Shown here: positions 7,843 through 15,370 of the stretch, in pieces
Position numbering within the stretch: position 1 is the stretch's first letter
Layout of the letters: each line of letters starts with the position of its first letter
Source: Oscillospiraceae bacterium
GTDB taxonomy: Bacteria; Bacillota; Clostridia; Oscillospirales; Oscillospiraceae
Direction of reading: 5' to 3'
DNA: 33,443 nt
Assembly: GCA_021202795.1 (NCBI GenBank)
Contig: JAJQCH010000184.1
Coordinates: 1 to 33,443, forward strand
Made by a program: the position numbers and the translations under genes
The notes under the pieces: model-generated
Told to the model about the DNA's origin: nothing
Databases searched by the model: none
Seen by the model: only the letters and a program-made list of their open reading frames with translations

Positions 7843-8991
7843 TTAAAGGTCGGCGAAGAAGCTTTCGATCTCCGCCCTGGTTCCGGCGCAGCGGCCGGAG
7901 ATCATGCACTCCTGGCCGCCGCCGCGGGCTTTTAGGGCTGGGCCGTGGGCTTTGATGAAGGCCCGCATATTGACGGCGCGGCTTGCCATGACGAACTGAT
8001 AGGCCCCCTCCTGGCCGGAGAACACGGCGCAGACGCCGCCGCATTTTTCCATTCCGGCGTTGGCCAGGATCCGCATGGCGGCGTCGTCCCCCTGGACGAA
8101 CAGGGCCAGATTCCCCTCCGTCTCCTCCAGGGCGGCGGCCTGAGCCTCGATTTGTTGGCGCTGAAGACCGATGAGCTGGTGCTTCAGCTCGTCCCGCTGG
8201 GCCAGAAGCTTTTCCACGGCGGGAACCAGCCTGTCCTGGGGTGCGTTCAGCAGGGCGGAGAGGGCGGCTGTGTCCTCATACCGGCGGCGGTAGTCGGAAA
8301 GGGCGTCCCGCCCGGCCCGCATCCAAAGCCGTATGCCGCCCCGGTGGCGCATGAAGTCCAGGATTTTGACAAGCCCAATCTGCCCGGTGCCGGACACATG
8401 GGGGGCGCAGCAGGCGCACATATCTATGCCGGGGATGGTGACGATCCGCACGTTTTCCGTCAGCTCCAGTTTGCTGCGGTAGGGGAGGGCGGTCAGCTCC
8501 ACTGCCGGGGGGAAAGTAGCGGTCACGGGCAGATCGGCCCACACGGCGGCGTTGGCCTCGTCCTCGATTTCATCGAGCTGGGCGCGGGTCAGCTCCCCGC
8601 TGAAATCCACGGTGCAGCCGTCCTCTCCCAGATGGAAGCCCACGTTTTCATAGCCATACCGGCTGTGAACCAGGCCGGAGACGATATGCTCCCCGGAGTG
8701 GTTCTGCATCTTGCGGAAGCGGTCGGGCCAGTCAATGCGGCCCTCCACGGTATCTCCCACCGGCAGGGGGGCGTCCGTGCGGTGATAGACGAGGCCGCCC
8801 CGCTCGTGGACGTCCAGCACCACCGCATCGCCCAGGCGGCCTGTGTCCGCCGTCTGGCCCCCGCCCTCCGGGAAAAAAGCGGTCTGGTCAAGAACAATAT
8901 CCCAGCCGTCCCCGGCGGCCTCGCAGGAGAGAACGGCGGCCTGGAAGGACTGGGTAAAGGCATCTTCGTAGTACAGCTTTCGCGTGGGCAT
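7843..8991 (-). CDS. Alanyl-tRNA editing protein (AlaX type, with DHHA1 domain)
   Basis: A 382-residue stand-alone relative of the AlaRS editing half, which hydrolyses mischarged Ser- or Gly-tRNA(Ala). The N-terminus has the AlaX fold with FFPEGGGQTADTG, and zinc-ligand motifs NHSGEHI (H98, H102) and CACCAPH (about 192-198). A central coiled segment (AVEKLLAQRDELKHQLIGLQRQQIEAQ) leads to a C-terminal DHHA1 domain ending in KARGGGQECMISGR. The architecture is that of the larger AlaX class. Start at 8991: AGGAGG lies 6 nt upstream of ATG on the minus strand. It is divergent from the DUF1294 gene, and its ribosome-binding region is overlapped by that gene's -35 box. Confidence 0.9.
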   Translation of the reverse strand: MPTRKLYYEDAFTQSFQAAVLSCEAAGDGWDIVLDQTAFFPEGGGQTADTGRLGDAVVLDVHERGGLVYHRTDAPLPVGDTVEGRIDWPDRFRKMQNHSGEHIVSGLVHSRYGYENVGFHLGEDGCTVDFSGELTRAQLDEIEDEANAAVWADLPVTATFPPAVELTALPYRSKLELTENVRIVTIPGIDMCACCAPHVSGTGQIGLVKILDFMRHRGGIRLWMRAGRDALSDYRRRYEDTAALSALLNAPQDRLVPAVEKLLAQRDELKHQLIGLQRQQIEAQAAALEETEGNLALFVQGDDAAMRILANAGMEKCGGVCAVFSGQEGAYQFVMASRAVNMRAFIKAHGPALKARGGGQECMISGRCAGTRAEIESFFADL

Positions 8992-8993
8992 GG

Positions 8994-9022
8994 TTGACCT
9001 CCTGAAAAAAAGAGTGTATACT
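8994..9022 (+). promoter_or_regulatory. Promoter of the DUF1294 gene, giving a near-leaderless transcript
   Basis: TTGACC (8994-8999), 17 bp, TATACT (9017-9022). The ATG at 9031 is only 8 nt past the -10, where transcription would start, and no Shine-Dalgarno sequence precedes it. Confidence 0.7.
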
Positions 9023-9030
9023 AAACATCT

Positions 9031-9312
9031 ATGGATACATTTTCTGTTTTATTGATATACTTTGAGCTTGTGAATCTGCTGGCCCTGGCCGCGATGGGCA
9101 TTGACAAGCACCGGGCCAGAACCAACCGGGAGCGGATTCCGGAGGCGGCGCTGATGACCCTGGCCGTGATTGGCGGGAGCATTGGGGCCTTGGGCGGGAT
9201 GTACCTGTTCCGCCACAAGACAAGAAAGCCAAAATTCACCGTCGGCATCCCTGTGATTTTGGGGATGCAGGTATTTTTCGCCCTGCTTTTGTTTTTTGCG
9301 GTGGGCTATTAA
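9031..9312 (+). CDS. DUF1294 family small membrane protein
   Basis: A 93-residue protein with three hydrophobic segments (about residues 3-22, 42-60 and 72-92). It carries the DUF1294 pattern MGIDKHRAR...RIPE...LALIGGSIGALGGMYLFRHKTRKPKF, read here with the variant LAVIGGSIGALGGM. The family has no established function. The ATG at 9031 has no ribosome binding site and sits at the predicted transcription start, so translation is probably leaderless. It is followed 36 bp later by psuG, which has its own strong GGAGG site; cotranscription with psuG is likely. Confidence 0.85.
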   Translation: MDTFSVLLIYFELVNLLALAAMGIDKHRARTNRERIPEAALMTLAVIGGSIGALGGMYLFRHKTRKPKFTVGIPVILGMQVFFALLLFFAVGY

Positions 9313-9348
9313 ATTAAAGTATAAGAGCATTTTGGAGGTACGTCAAGT

Positions 9349-10269
9349 ATGAATCAGCGATTGGATATTAAGCCGGAGGTGGCTCAGGCCCTGGCAGAGG
9401 GCAGGCCGGTGGTGGCCCTGGAAAGCACCATCATCTCCCACGGTATGCCCTGGCCCCAGAACGCGGAGACCGCCTTTGCGGTGGAGGACGTTATCCGGGC
9501 CCACGGGGCCGTTCCGGCCACTGTTGCCATCATTGGAGGCCGCCTGAAGGCCGGGCTGGATAAGGAGCAGATCGAGCACCTGGCCAAAAAGGGTCAGGCC
9601 GTGACCAAGGCCAGCCGCCGGGATCTGCCGGTGCTGTGCGCTCGCGGCCAGGATGGAGCCACCACCGTGGCCTCCACCATGATTGTGGCGGCCATGGCGG
9701 GCATTTCCGTGTTTGCCACCGGGGGCATCGGCGGCGTACACCGGGGGGCCGAGGTGACAATGGATATCTCTGCCGACCTGGAGGAGCTGGCCCGCACCCC
9801 TGTGCTGGTAATCTGCGCCGGGGCCAAGTCTATTCTGGATCTGGGACTGACCCTGGAATACCTGGAGACCAAGGGGGTTCCCGTCTGCGGCTATCAGACC
9901 GACGAGCTGCCCGCCTTCTATACCCGCGTAAGCGGCTTCGGGGTGGACTTCCGGGCGGACACGCCGGAGGAGCTGGCCGCCGCCTTCGCCGCCCAGCGGG
10001 ATCTGGGCTACCCCGGCGGTATGCTCTGCACAAACCCCATCCCGGAGGAGTACTCCATGGATCCGGCGGTAATCAACGCCGCCATCGACCAGGCCGTGGC
10101 CGACAGCGTGGCCCGGGGTATTAAGGGCAAGCAGGTGACGCCCTACCTCCTGGCCCGCGTCAAGGACATCACCGGCGGGGACAGCCTGGAGGCCAACATC
10201 AAGCTGGTGCTGAATAACGCCGCCCTGGCCGCCGACACCGCCGCCGTGCTGGCGGAAAAAAACACTTGA
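9349..10269 (+). CDS. psuG: Pseudouridine-5'-phosphate glycosidase
   Basis: PsuG reversibly splits pseudouridine 5'-phosphate into uracil and ribose 5-phosphate (C-glycosidic bond) in pseudouridine catabolism. At 306 residues it matches the family length. Recognisable active-site blocks: ALESTIISHGMPWP (Glu25), AGAKSILD with the Schiff-base-type Lys, and SLEANIKLVLNNA with the conserved Asn near the C-terminus; also GGIGGVHRGAE. GGAGG lies upstream at suitable distance. The usual partner, pseudouridine kinase PsuK, is not in this window. The stop codon overlaps the -35 box of the next operon. Confidence 0.95.
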   Translation: MNQRLDIKPEVAQALAEGRPVVALESTIISHGMPWPQNAETAFAVEDVIRAHGAVPATVAIIGGRLKAGLDKEQIEHLAKKGQAVTKASRRDLPVLCARGQDGATTVASTMIVAAMAGISVFATGGIGGVHRGAEVTMDISADLEELARTPVLVICAGAKSILDLGLTLEYLETKGVPVCGYQTDELPAFYTRVSGFGVDFRADTPEELAAAFAAQRDLGYPGGMLCTNPIPEEYSMDPAVINAAIDQAVADSVARGIKGKQVTPYLLARVKDITGGDSLEANIKLVLNNAALAADTAAVLAEKNT

Positions 10270-10294
10270 CAATCCCCACTAAGGCGTGTAAAAT
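10266..10294 (+). promoter_or_regulatory. Promoter of the T-box (tryptophan) operon
   Basis: TTGACA (10266-10271), 17 bp, TAAAAT (10289-10294). The -35 overlaps the psuG stop codon. Transcription would begin near 10301, just ahead of the T-box stem I. Confidence 0.85.
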
Positions 10295-10317
10295 TATAGC
10301 CAAATTGAATCTTAAAC

Positions 10318-10596
10318 CGATGATGGAGAGCAAGTAGCCCTTCCTTGTGTGGCACAGAGAGCCGCAGGCGCTGGAAATGCGGGACAGACAGGATCGTGTG
10401 AATGGACTCCTGAGGGCAATCGGAAAGCGGGGCGTATGGGTTCCGCTCTATGTGCGACGGAGAGGGCGCTCCGTTATCAACGCCGCCGTATGACCGTACG
10501 GAGCAAAGCGGGCGCGAAAGCGTCAAGCCGGGTGGCACCGCAGGATATGTTATTTCATCCTGTCCCAGCAGTTTTATGCTGGGACAGGATTTTTTC
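10318..10596 (+). promoter_or_regulatory. T-box riboswitch, specifier UGG (tRNA-Trp)
   Basis: A T-box leader that senses uncharged tRNA. The conserved T-box sequence GGGTGGCACCGC is at 10530-10541. The specifier region reads GTGAA-TGG-ACTCCTGAG, giving codon UGG (10403-10405) for tryptophan, in the usual GAA-codon...CTGAG context. Stem I begins around GATGGAGAGCAAG (about 10320). A perfect 14-bp terminator stem with a run of T follows, so low charged tRNA-Trp should permit read-through into the transporter and trpB2-like genes. The T-box identity is direct; the specifier assignment is by pattern and supported by the downstream genes. Confidence 0.93.
10557..10595 (+). terminator. T-box regulated terminator
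   Basis: ATCCTGTCCCAGCA (10557-10570) pairs with TGCTGGGACAGGAT (10577-10590), 14 bp with a 6-nt loop, followed by TTTTTT. The 5' arm follows the T-box sequence, which pairs in the alternative antiterminator. Confidence 0.93.
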
Positions 10597-10687
10597 ATCC
10601 CCCTGAGGTGTGGATCGCCGTAGAATATCACGTTGGCAATAATTTTTATTGTTATAAAACCCAAAAACTGAAAAGGAGAACAAAACC

Positions 10688-11821
10688 ATGAAAAACCTGA
10701 AAAAGCTCTTGTGCCTGGTGCTGGCCCTGGCGATGATTTTCGCCCTGGCCGCCTGCGGCAGCTCCGCTGACACCGAGGAGGAAGAAACCACTTCTGAGGC
10801 TGAGACCGAGACCGAAGCCGCCGAGACCGAGGACGCCGCCGAGGCGGAGGAGGAAGAGGAGGCCGAGGCTGTTGTCTACAAGGTCGGCATCTGCAACTAT
10901 GTGGACGACGCCAGCCTGAACCAGATCGTGGAGAACATCCAGACCCAGCTTGAGACCCTGGGGGAGGAGTACGGCGTGACCTTCGAGATCTCCTATGACA
11001 ACTGCAACGCGGACGCCACCGTCCTGGAGCAGATCATTGCAAACTTCATCGCCGATGAGGTTGACCTGATGGTGGGCGTGGCTACCCCCGTGGCCATGGC
11101 CATGCAGGCCGCTACCGAGGATAACCAGATCCCCGTGGTCTTCGCCGCCGTCTCCGATCCCGTGAGCGCTGGCGTGGTGGACTCCCTGGAGGAGCCGGGC
11201 AGCAACATCACCGGCACCTCTGACTATCTGGACACCGCCGCTATTATGAATCTTATCTTTGCTGCCAACCCGGACGCTGACAAGATCGGTCTGCTGTATG
11301 ACGTGGGCCAGGACTCCTCCACCACCGCCATCGCCGAGGCCAAGGCCTATCTGGATGAGCTGGGCATCGAATATGTGGAGCGCACCGGCACCACCGTGGA
11401 CGAGGTCATGCTGGCCGCCGAGGCCCTGGTGGCCGACGGTGTGGACGCCGTGTTCACCCCCAGCGACAACACCGTTATGACCGCCGAGCTTTCCATCTAT
11501 GAGACCCTGGCCGAGGCGGGCATCCCCCACTACACCGGGGCTGACTCCTTCGCCCTGAACGGCGCCTTCGTGGGCTACGGCGTGGACTACGCGAACCTGG
11601 GCGTGGAGACCGCCAACATGATCGCTGACATTCTTGTGAACGGCTCCGACCCCGCCACCACCGCCGTTATGACCTTCGACAACGGCACCGCCACCGTCAA
11701 CACCGAGATCTGCGAGGTTCTTGGCTTTGACTATGACGAGATCGTGGAGGCGTTCTCTCCCCTCTGCACCCAGGTCGTGAGCATAACCACAGCTGAAAGC
11801 TTTGATGATCTCGAAGGTTAA
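10688..11821 (+). CDS. trpX: ABC transporter substrate-binding lipoprotein, TrpX-like
   Basis: A 377-residue lipoprotein: signal peptide with KNLKKLLCLVLALAMIFALAAC, lipobox LAAC at about residues 18-21, then a very acidic linker (about 25-60, mostly Glu/Ala/Thr) tethering the binding domain. The domain resembles the COG2984-type family: KVGICNYVDDASLNQIVENIQ, PVVFAAVSDPVSAGVV, and the closing NTEICEVLGFDYDEI. Such proteins, with matching permease and ATPase, are the predicted TrpXYZ tryptophan uptake system of Firmicutes. The Trp T-box directly upstream supports this substrate. AAAAGGAG precedes the ATG at good distance. Tryptophan specificity is inferred from regulation and family, not from binding residues. 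Confidence 0.85.
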   Translation: MKNLKKLLCLVLALAMIFALAACGSSADTEEEETTSEAETETEAAETEDAAEAEEEEEAEAVVYKVGICNYVDDASLNQIVENIQTQLETLGEEYGVTFEISYDNCNADATVLEQIIANFIADEVDLMVGVATPVAMAMQAATEDNQIPVVFAAVSDPVSAGVVDSLEEPGSNITGTSDYLDTAAIMNLIFAANPDADKIGLLYDVGQDSSTTAIAEAKAYLDELGIEYVERTGTTVDEVMLAAEALVADGVDAVFTPSDNTVMTAELSIYETLAEAGIPHYTGADSFALNGAFVGYGVDYANLGVETANMIADILVNGSDPATTAVMTFDNGTATVNTEICEVLGFDYDEIVEAFSPLCTQVVSITTAESFDDLEG

Positions 11822-11836
11822 GCGTTTTAACGCACA

Positions 11837-11949
11837 GGGCGGGTCTTTTGCCCGCTGGACTTCGTTGGGCCTCCTTGACGTACTCACGGTACGCCTGCGT
11901 CGGCCCGCCTCGCCAGCGGACAAAATCCCTCGCCCGGCATAATCTGACA
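11837..11949 (-). repeat. Dispersed long-hairpin element, copy 1
   Basis: Between trpX and the trpB2-like gene. Arms GGGCGGGTCTTTTGCCCGCTGG (11837-11858) and CCAGCGGACAAAATCCCTCGCCC (11913-11935) pair almost throughout; the tip is CGTAC-tcacg-GTACG (11879-11893). In reverse orientation it shares termini and the 15-nt core GTACGTCAAGGAGGC with copy 2 at 20428. Confidence 0.85.
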
Positions 11950-11997
11950 TAAAATAGGTATAGTCTTCCGCCGCTGGCGGGGAAAGGAATTGAAATT

Positions 11998-13371
11998 ATG
12001 AGCGACATCCCCTATAAAATTTATCTGGACGAGAACGACCTGCCGACCGAATGGTATAACGTCCGGGCGGACATGAAAAACAAGCCCGCGCCCCTGCTGA
12101 ACCCCGGCACCGGCCAGCCCCTGACGGCGGAGGAGATGGGCGGCATCTTCTGTGAGGAGCTGGTGGCCCAGGAGCTGGACGACGACACCGCCTATATCCC
12201 CATCCCGGCGGAAATTCGGGAGTATTATAAAACCTACCGCCCCAGCCCCCTGGTGCGGGCCTATAACCTGGAAAAGCGCCTGGGTACCCCCGCGAAGATC
12301 TATTATAAATTCGAGGGCAACAACACCAGCGGCAGCCATAAGCTGAACTCCGCCATCGCCCAGGCCTATTACGCCAAAAAGCAGGGTCTGAAGGGCGTCA
12401 CCACGGAGACCGGCGCCGGACAGTGGGGCACCGCCCTGTCCATGGCCTGCGCCTACTTCGACCTGGACTGCAAGGTGTATATGGTGAAGGTCTCCTACGA
12501 GCAGAAGCCCTTCCGCCGGGAGGTCATGCGCACCTACGGCGCGTCCGTGACCCCGTCCCCCTCTATGGAGACCGAGGTGGGCCGGAAGATCCTGGCCGAG
12601 CATCCCGGCACTACCGGCAGCCTTGGCTGCGCCATATCCGAGGCTGTGGAGGTAGCCGTCACCAATCCCGGCTACCGCTATGTGCTGGGCAGCGTTCTGA
12701 ATCAGGTGCTGCTCCATCAGTCCGTGGTGGGCCTGGAGACCAAGACCGCCTGCGATAAATTCGGCATCGTGCCGGACGTGATCATTGGCTGCGCCGGGGG
12801 CGGCAGCAACCTGGGCGGCCTGATCGCCCCCTTCATGGGGGAGAAGCTCCGCGGGGAGCGGGATTACCGCATCGTCGCCGTGGAGCCGGCCTCCTGCCCC
12901 AGCTTTACGAGAGGCAAATTCGCCTTCGACTTCTGCGACACCGGGAAGATCTGCCCCCTGGCCAAGATGTACACCCTGGGCAGCGGGTTCATCCCCTCCC
13001 CCAACCACGCCGGGGGCCTGCGCTTCCACGGCATGAGTCCCATTTTGAGCCAGCTCTACCATGACGGCCTGATGGAGGCCGTGGCCGTGGAGCAGACCGC
13101 CGTGTTCCAGGCGGCGGAGGAGTTCGCCCGTGCCGAGGGCATCCTGCCCGCGCCGGAGAGCAGCCACGCCATCAAGGTGGCCATGGACGAGGCCATGCGC
13201 TGCAAGGAGACCGGCGAGGAGAAGACCATCCTCTTTGGCCTGACCGGCACCGGCTATTTCGACCTGGTGGCCTATCAGTCCTTTAACGACGGCACCATGA
13301 CCGATTCCATCCCCACGGACGAGGATCTGGAAAAGAGCTTTGCAACTCTTCCCGTAGTGCCGGGAACCTGA
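11998..13371 (+). CDS. trpB2: TrpB2-type tryptophan synthase beta-like enzyme
   Basis: A 457-residue PLP enzyme of the TrpB2 (TrpB-like) class, longer than the about 400-residue TrpB1 that pairs with TrpA. The PLP lysine lies in GNNTSGSHKLNSA (about residue 115), preceded by the class-typical TYRPSPLVRAYNLEKRLG; the phosphate-binding loop is GCAGGGSNLGG (about 265-273). TrpB makes tryptophan from indole and serine. No trpA or other trp biosynthesis gene is here; instead it lies in a Trp T-box operon between the binding protein and the permease genes, suggesting salvage of indole or a side role of TrpB2 such as serine deamination. RBS GGAAAGGA precedes the ATG. Confidence 0.9.
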   Translation: MSDIPYKIYLDENDLPTEWYNVRADMKNKPAPLLNPGTGQPLTAEEMGGIFCEELVAQELDDDTAYIPIPAEIREYYKTYRPSPLVRAYNLEKRLGTPAKIYYKFEGNNTSGSHKLNSAIAQAYYAKKQGLKGVTTETGAGQWGTALSMACAYFDLDCKVYMVKVSYEQKPFRREVMRTYGASVTPSPSMETEVGRKILAEHPGTTGSLGCAISEAVEVAVTNPGYRYVLGSVLNQVLLHQSVVGLETKTACDKFGIVPDVIIGCAGGGSNLGGLIAPFMGEKLRGERDYRIVAVEPASCPSFTRGKFAFDFCDTGKICPLAKMYTLGSGFIPSPNHAGGLRFHGMSPILSQLYHDGLMEAVAVEQTAVFQAAEEFARAEGILPAPESSHAIKVAMDEAMRCKETGEEKTILFGLTGTGYFDLVAYQSFNDGTMTDSIPTDEDLEKSFATLPVVPGT

Positions 13372-13400
13372 AAAACACACCCGTTTACCGGGGACGAGGC

Positions 13401-13430
13401 TTGACGCCCCGCCCCCGGCTTGTGTATAAT
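13401..13430 (+). promoter_or_regulatory. Internal promoter before the permease gene
   Basis: TTGACG (13401-13406), 18 bp, TATAAT (13425-13430). It would let the permease and ATPase genes be expressed independently of the T-box. Confidence 0.7.
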
Positions 13431-13447
13431 TATACTCAACGCGAAGC

Positions 13448-13476
13448 ATTGAGGCGGGATTTCCACCGCCCTCAAT
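13448..13476 (+). promoter_or_regulatory. Hairpin in the permease 5' leader
   Basis: ATTGAGG-CGG pairs with CCGCCCTCAAT (one bulge), a 10-bp stem lying immediately before AGGAGG (13480-13485) of the permease gene. It has no T-run, so a role in mRNA stability or translation is likelier than termination. Confidence 0.5.
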
Positions 13477-13496
13477 CGAAGGAGGAACCTACACCT

Positions 13497-14438
13497 ATGT
13501 CCATATCAACCATATTAAGCCTGACTCAGACGGCGCTGGAGCTGGGACTTTTGTGTTCCCTGACGGTGCTGGCCCTGTTTTTAAGCTATTCCATGCTGAA
13601 CGTCTGCGACCTGTCCACCGACGGCTGCTTCACCCTGGGCGCGGCGGTGGGGGCTATGGTGGCGGTCGCCGGCCATCCCTGGCTGTCCATCCCGGCGGCT
13701 ATGGCGGCGGGCATCGTCTCCGGCTTCATCACCGCCCTTTTGCAGACCCGCATGGGAGTGGAGAGCCTGCTTGCCGGCATCATCGTCAATACGGGGCTGT
13801 ATTCCATCAATATCGCCGTCATGGGAAACTCCTCTCTGGTGAATATGAATAAAACCGAGACCGTGTTCACCATGATGAAGGACGCCCTGTCCGGCACCTT
13901 CCTGTCCGGGCAGTATAAGTTGGTGGTGGCCCTGATCGCCGTGGCGCTGGTGGTGGTGTTTCTGTCCCTGTTTCTCCGCACCCGCCTGGGCCTTGCCATC
14001 CGGGCCACGGGGAACAACCCGGACATGGTGCGTTCCTCCTCCATAAACCCGGTGTTCACCACCACCGTGGGCCTGTGCATTGCAAACGCCTTCACCGGCC
14101 TGTCCGGCTGCCTCCTGGCCCAGAGCCAGAAGTCCGTGAACATCGACATCGGCTCCGGCATGGTGACGATCGCGCTGGCCTCCCTGCTCATCGGCGGCAC
14201 GTTCATGGGCAAGGGCGGCGTGACCCTCCGGGCCATCGGTGTGGTGCTTGGATCCTTCATCTTCCGGCTGGTGTATACCATCGCCCTGCGGTTCAATATG
14301 CCCGCCTCCATGCTGAAGCTGGTGTCCTCCGTTATCGTCGTCATCGCCATCGCCGGGCCGTACTTCAAAACCCAGTGGCCCATGCTGAAGCGCCGCCTGG
14401 AGCGTCGGCCCCAAAAGGCGGGAAGGGGGGAGAAGTGA
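13497..14438 (+). CDS. trpY: ABC transporter permease, TrpY-like
   Basis: A 313-residue hydrophobic protein with about eight to nine membrane helices, of the COG4120-type permease family (related to branched-chain amino-acid permeases). Family-like blocks are YSMLNVCDLSTDGCFTLGAAVGA, the loop TRLGLAIRATGNNPDMVRSSSINP (cytoplasmic coupling region) and LLIGGTFMGKGGVTLRAIGVVLG. I chose the ATG at 13497 because AGGAGG lies 11 nt upstream and the track's earlier ATG at 13401 falls on the promoter -35 box. It ends 1 nt before the ATPase gene. Confidence 0.87.
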   Translation: MSISTILSLTQTALELGLLCSLTVLALFLSYSMLNVCDLSTDGCFTLGAAVGAMVAVAGHPWLSIPAAMAAGIVSGFITALLQTRMGVESLLAGIIVNTGLYSINIAVMGNSSLVNMNKTETVFTMMKDALSGTFLSGQYKLVVALIAVALVVVFLSLFLRTRLGLAIRATGNNPDMVRSSSINPVFTTTVGLCIANAFTGLSGCLLAQSQKSVNIDIGSGMVTIALASLLIGGTFMGKGGVTLRAIGVVLGSFIFRLVYTIALRFNMPASMLKLVSSVIVVIAIAGPYFKTQWPMLKRRLERRPQKAGRGEK

Positions 14439-14439
14439 T

Positions 14440-15225
14440 ATGCTGACCCTTTCCCATATCTCCAAAACCTTCAACCCCGGCACGGTGAACGAAAAAACCG
14501 CCATAGAGGATTTGTCTCTCCACCTGGACAAGGGGGAGTTCGTCACCATCATCGGCGCAAACGGCGCGGGAAAATCTACCCTCTTTAACGCCATCGCCGG
14601 GAGCTTTTACGCCGATACCGGCTCCATCGTTCTGGACGGGCAGGACATTACCTTCCTCCCGGAGTATAAGAGGGCCAGGGAGATCGGGCGTCTGTTCCAG
14701 GATCCAATGCGGGGCAGCGCCCCCGGTATGACCATCGAGGAGAACATGGCCCTGGCCGCCGGCAGCGGCGGCTGGCTCAGCCATATCACCAAGGAGGATA
14801 AGGCCCGCTTCCGCGACCGGCTTGCGCTGTTGAATATGGGGCTGGAGGATCGGATGCGCCAGCCCGTGGGGCTGCTCTCCGGCGGTCAGCGCCAGGCCCT
14901 GACCCTTATGATGGCCACCATGGTGGAGCCGAAGCTCCTGCTGCTGGACGAGCATACCGCCGCCCTGGATCCCGCCACGGCGGACAAGGTGCTGGAGCTG
15001 ACGGAAAAAATCGTCCGGGAGGGCAATCTGACCTGCCTGATGATCACCCACAATATGTCCTCCGCCCTGGCCCTCGGCACCCGCACCCTGATGATGGACG
15101 CCGGACATATCATCTACGACGTAGGCGGCTCGGAACGGGAGGGCCTCACCGTGGATGACCTCCTGGAACGCTTCAAGGCCGGGGTGGGCAAAGCCCTGGA
15201 TAACGACAGGATGCTGCTGTCATAA
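14440..15225 (+). CDS. trpZ: ABC transporter ATP-binding protein, TrpZ-like
   Basis: A 261-residue ABC ATPase. Walker A GANGAGKST (about residues 39-47), Q-loop in LFQDPMRG, signature LSGGQRQALT (about 146), Walker B LLLLDEHTAALDP (about 166-178) and the switch His in LMITHNM. The DEH form of Walker B, with EHTAALDP, is typical of the COG1101-type partner of TrpX/TrpY. It starts 1 nt after the permease stop with AAGGGGGGAG as ribosome site. Together with trpX and trpY it completes one importer; one ATPase gene implies a homodimer. Confidence 0.9.
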   Translation: MLTLSHISKTFNPGTVNEKTAIEDLSLHLDKGEFVTIIGANGAGKSTLFNAIAGSFYADTGSIVLDGQDITFLPEYKRAREIGRLFQDPMRGSAPGMTIEENMALAAGSGGWLSHITKEDKARFRDRLALLNMGLEDRMRQPVGLLSGGQRQALTLMMATMVEPKLLLLDEHTAALDPATADKVLELTEKIVREGNLTCLMITHNMSSALALGTRTLMMDAGHIIYDVGGSEREGLTVDDLLERFKAGVGKALDNDRMLLS

Positions 15226-15307
15226 AAACCGGCCAGCGTCGGAGGCGGACACGGGGATCATTCCCGCCGCCCCTGCTGCTGATGGTCAGGGGATGCTTGG
15301 CTCGATA

Positions 15308-15337
15308 TTGATAATTTGGCGGAATTATGACTTAATA
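15308..15337 (+). promoter_or_regulatory. Putative promoter of the antitoxin gene
   Basis: TTGATA (15308-15313) and TTAATA (15332-15337) with an 18-bp spacer. The -10 is within the palindromic operator. Confidence 0.45.
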
Positions 15338-15343
15338 ACGCCA
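15317..15343. promoter_or_regulatory. 27-bp palindromic operator
   Basis: TGGCG-nn-ATTA-n5-TAAT-nn-CGCCA is an interrupted perfect palindrome centred at 15330, covering the spacer and -10 of the antitoxin promoter. Phd/YefM antitoxins normally repress their own promoter through such sites. Confidence 0.75.
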
Positions 15344-15370
15344 GAATCATAAAAACGGAGGGCGGGGCCA

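Noticed and set aside
7836-7846. TTAAATTAAAG, also found near 9311 and 32754
   Set aside because: Short AT-rich string in three intergenic regions; no spacing or structure in common.
9331-9346. GGAGGTACGTCAAG before psuG, resembling part of the hairpin core
   Set aside because: Only about 10 nt match, no arms nearby, and it serves as the psuG ribosome site; treated as coincidence.
10652-13449. Long minus-strand ORFs 10652-11950 and 11884-13449
   Set aside because: Shadows of trpX and the trpB2-like gene; they cross the hairpin element and have no ribosome sites.
15226-15307. CCCCTG/CAGGGG stem after trpZ as terminator
   Set aside because: A 6-bp stem with an 11-nt loop and no T-run; too weak to call.
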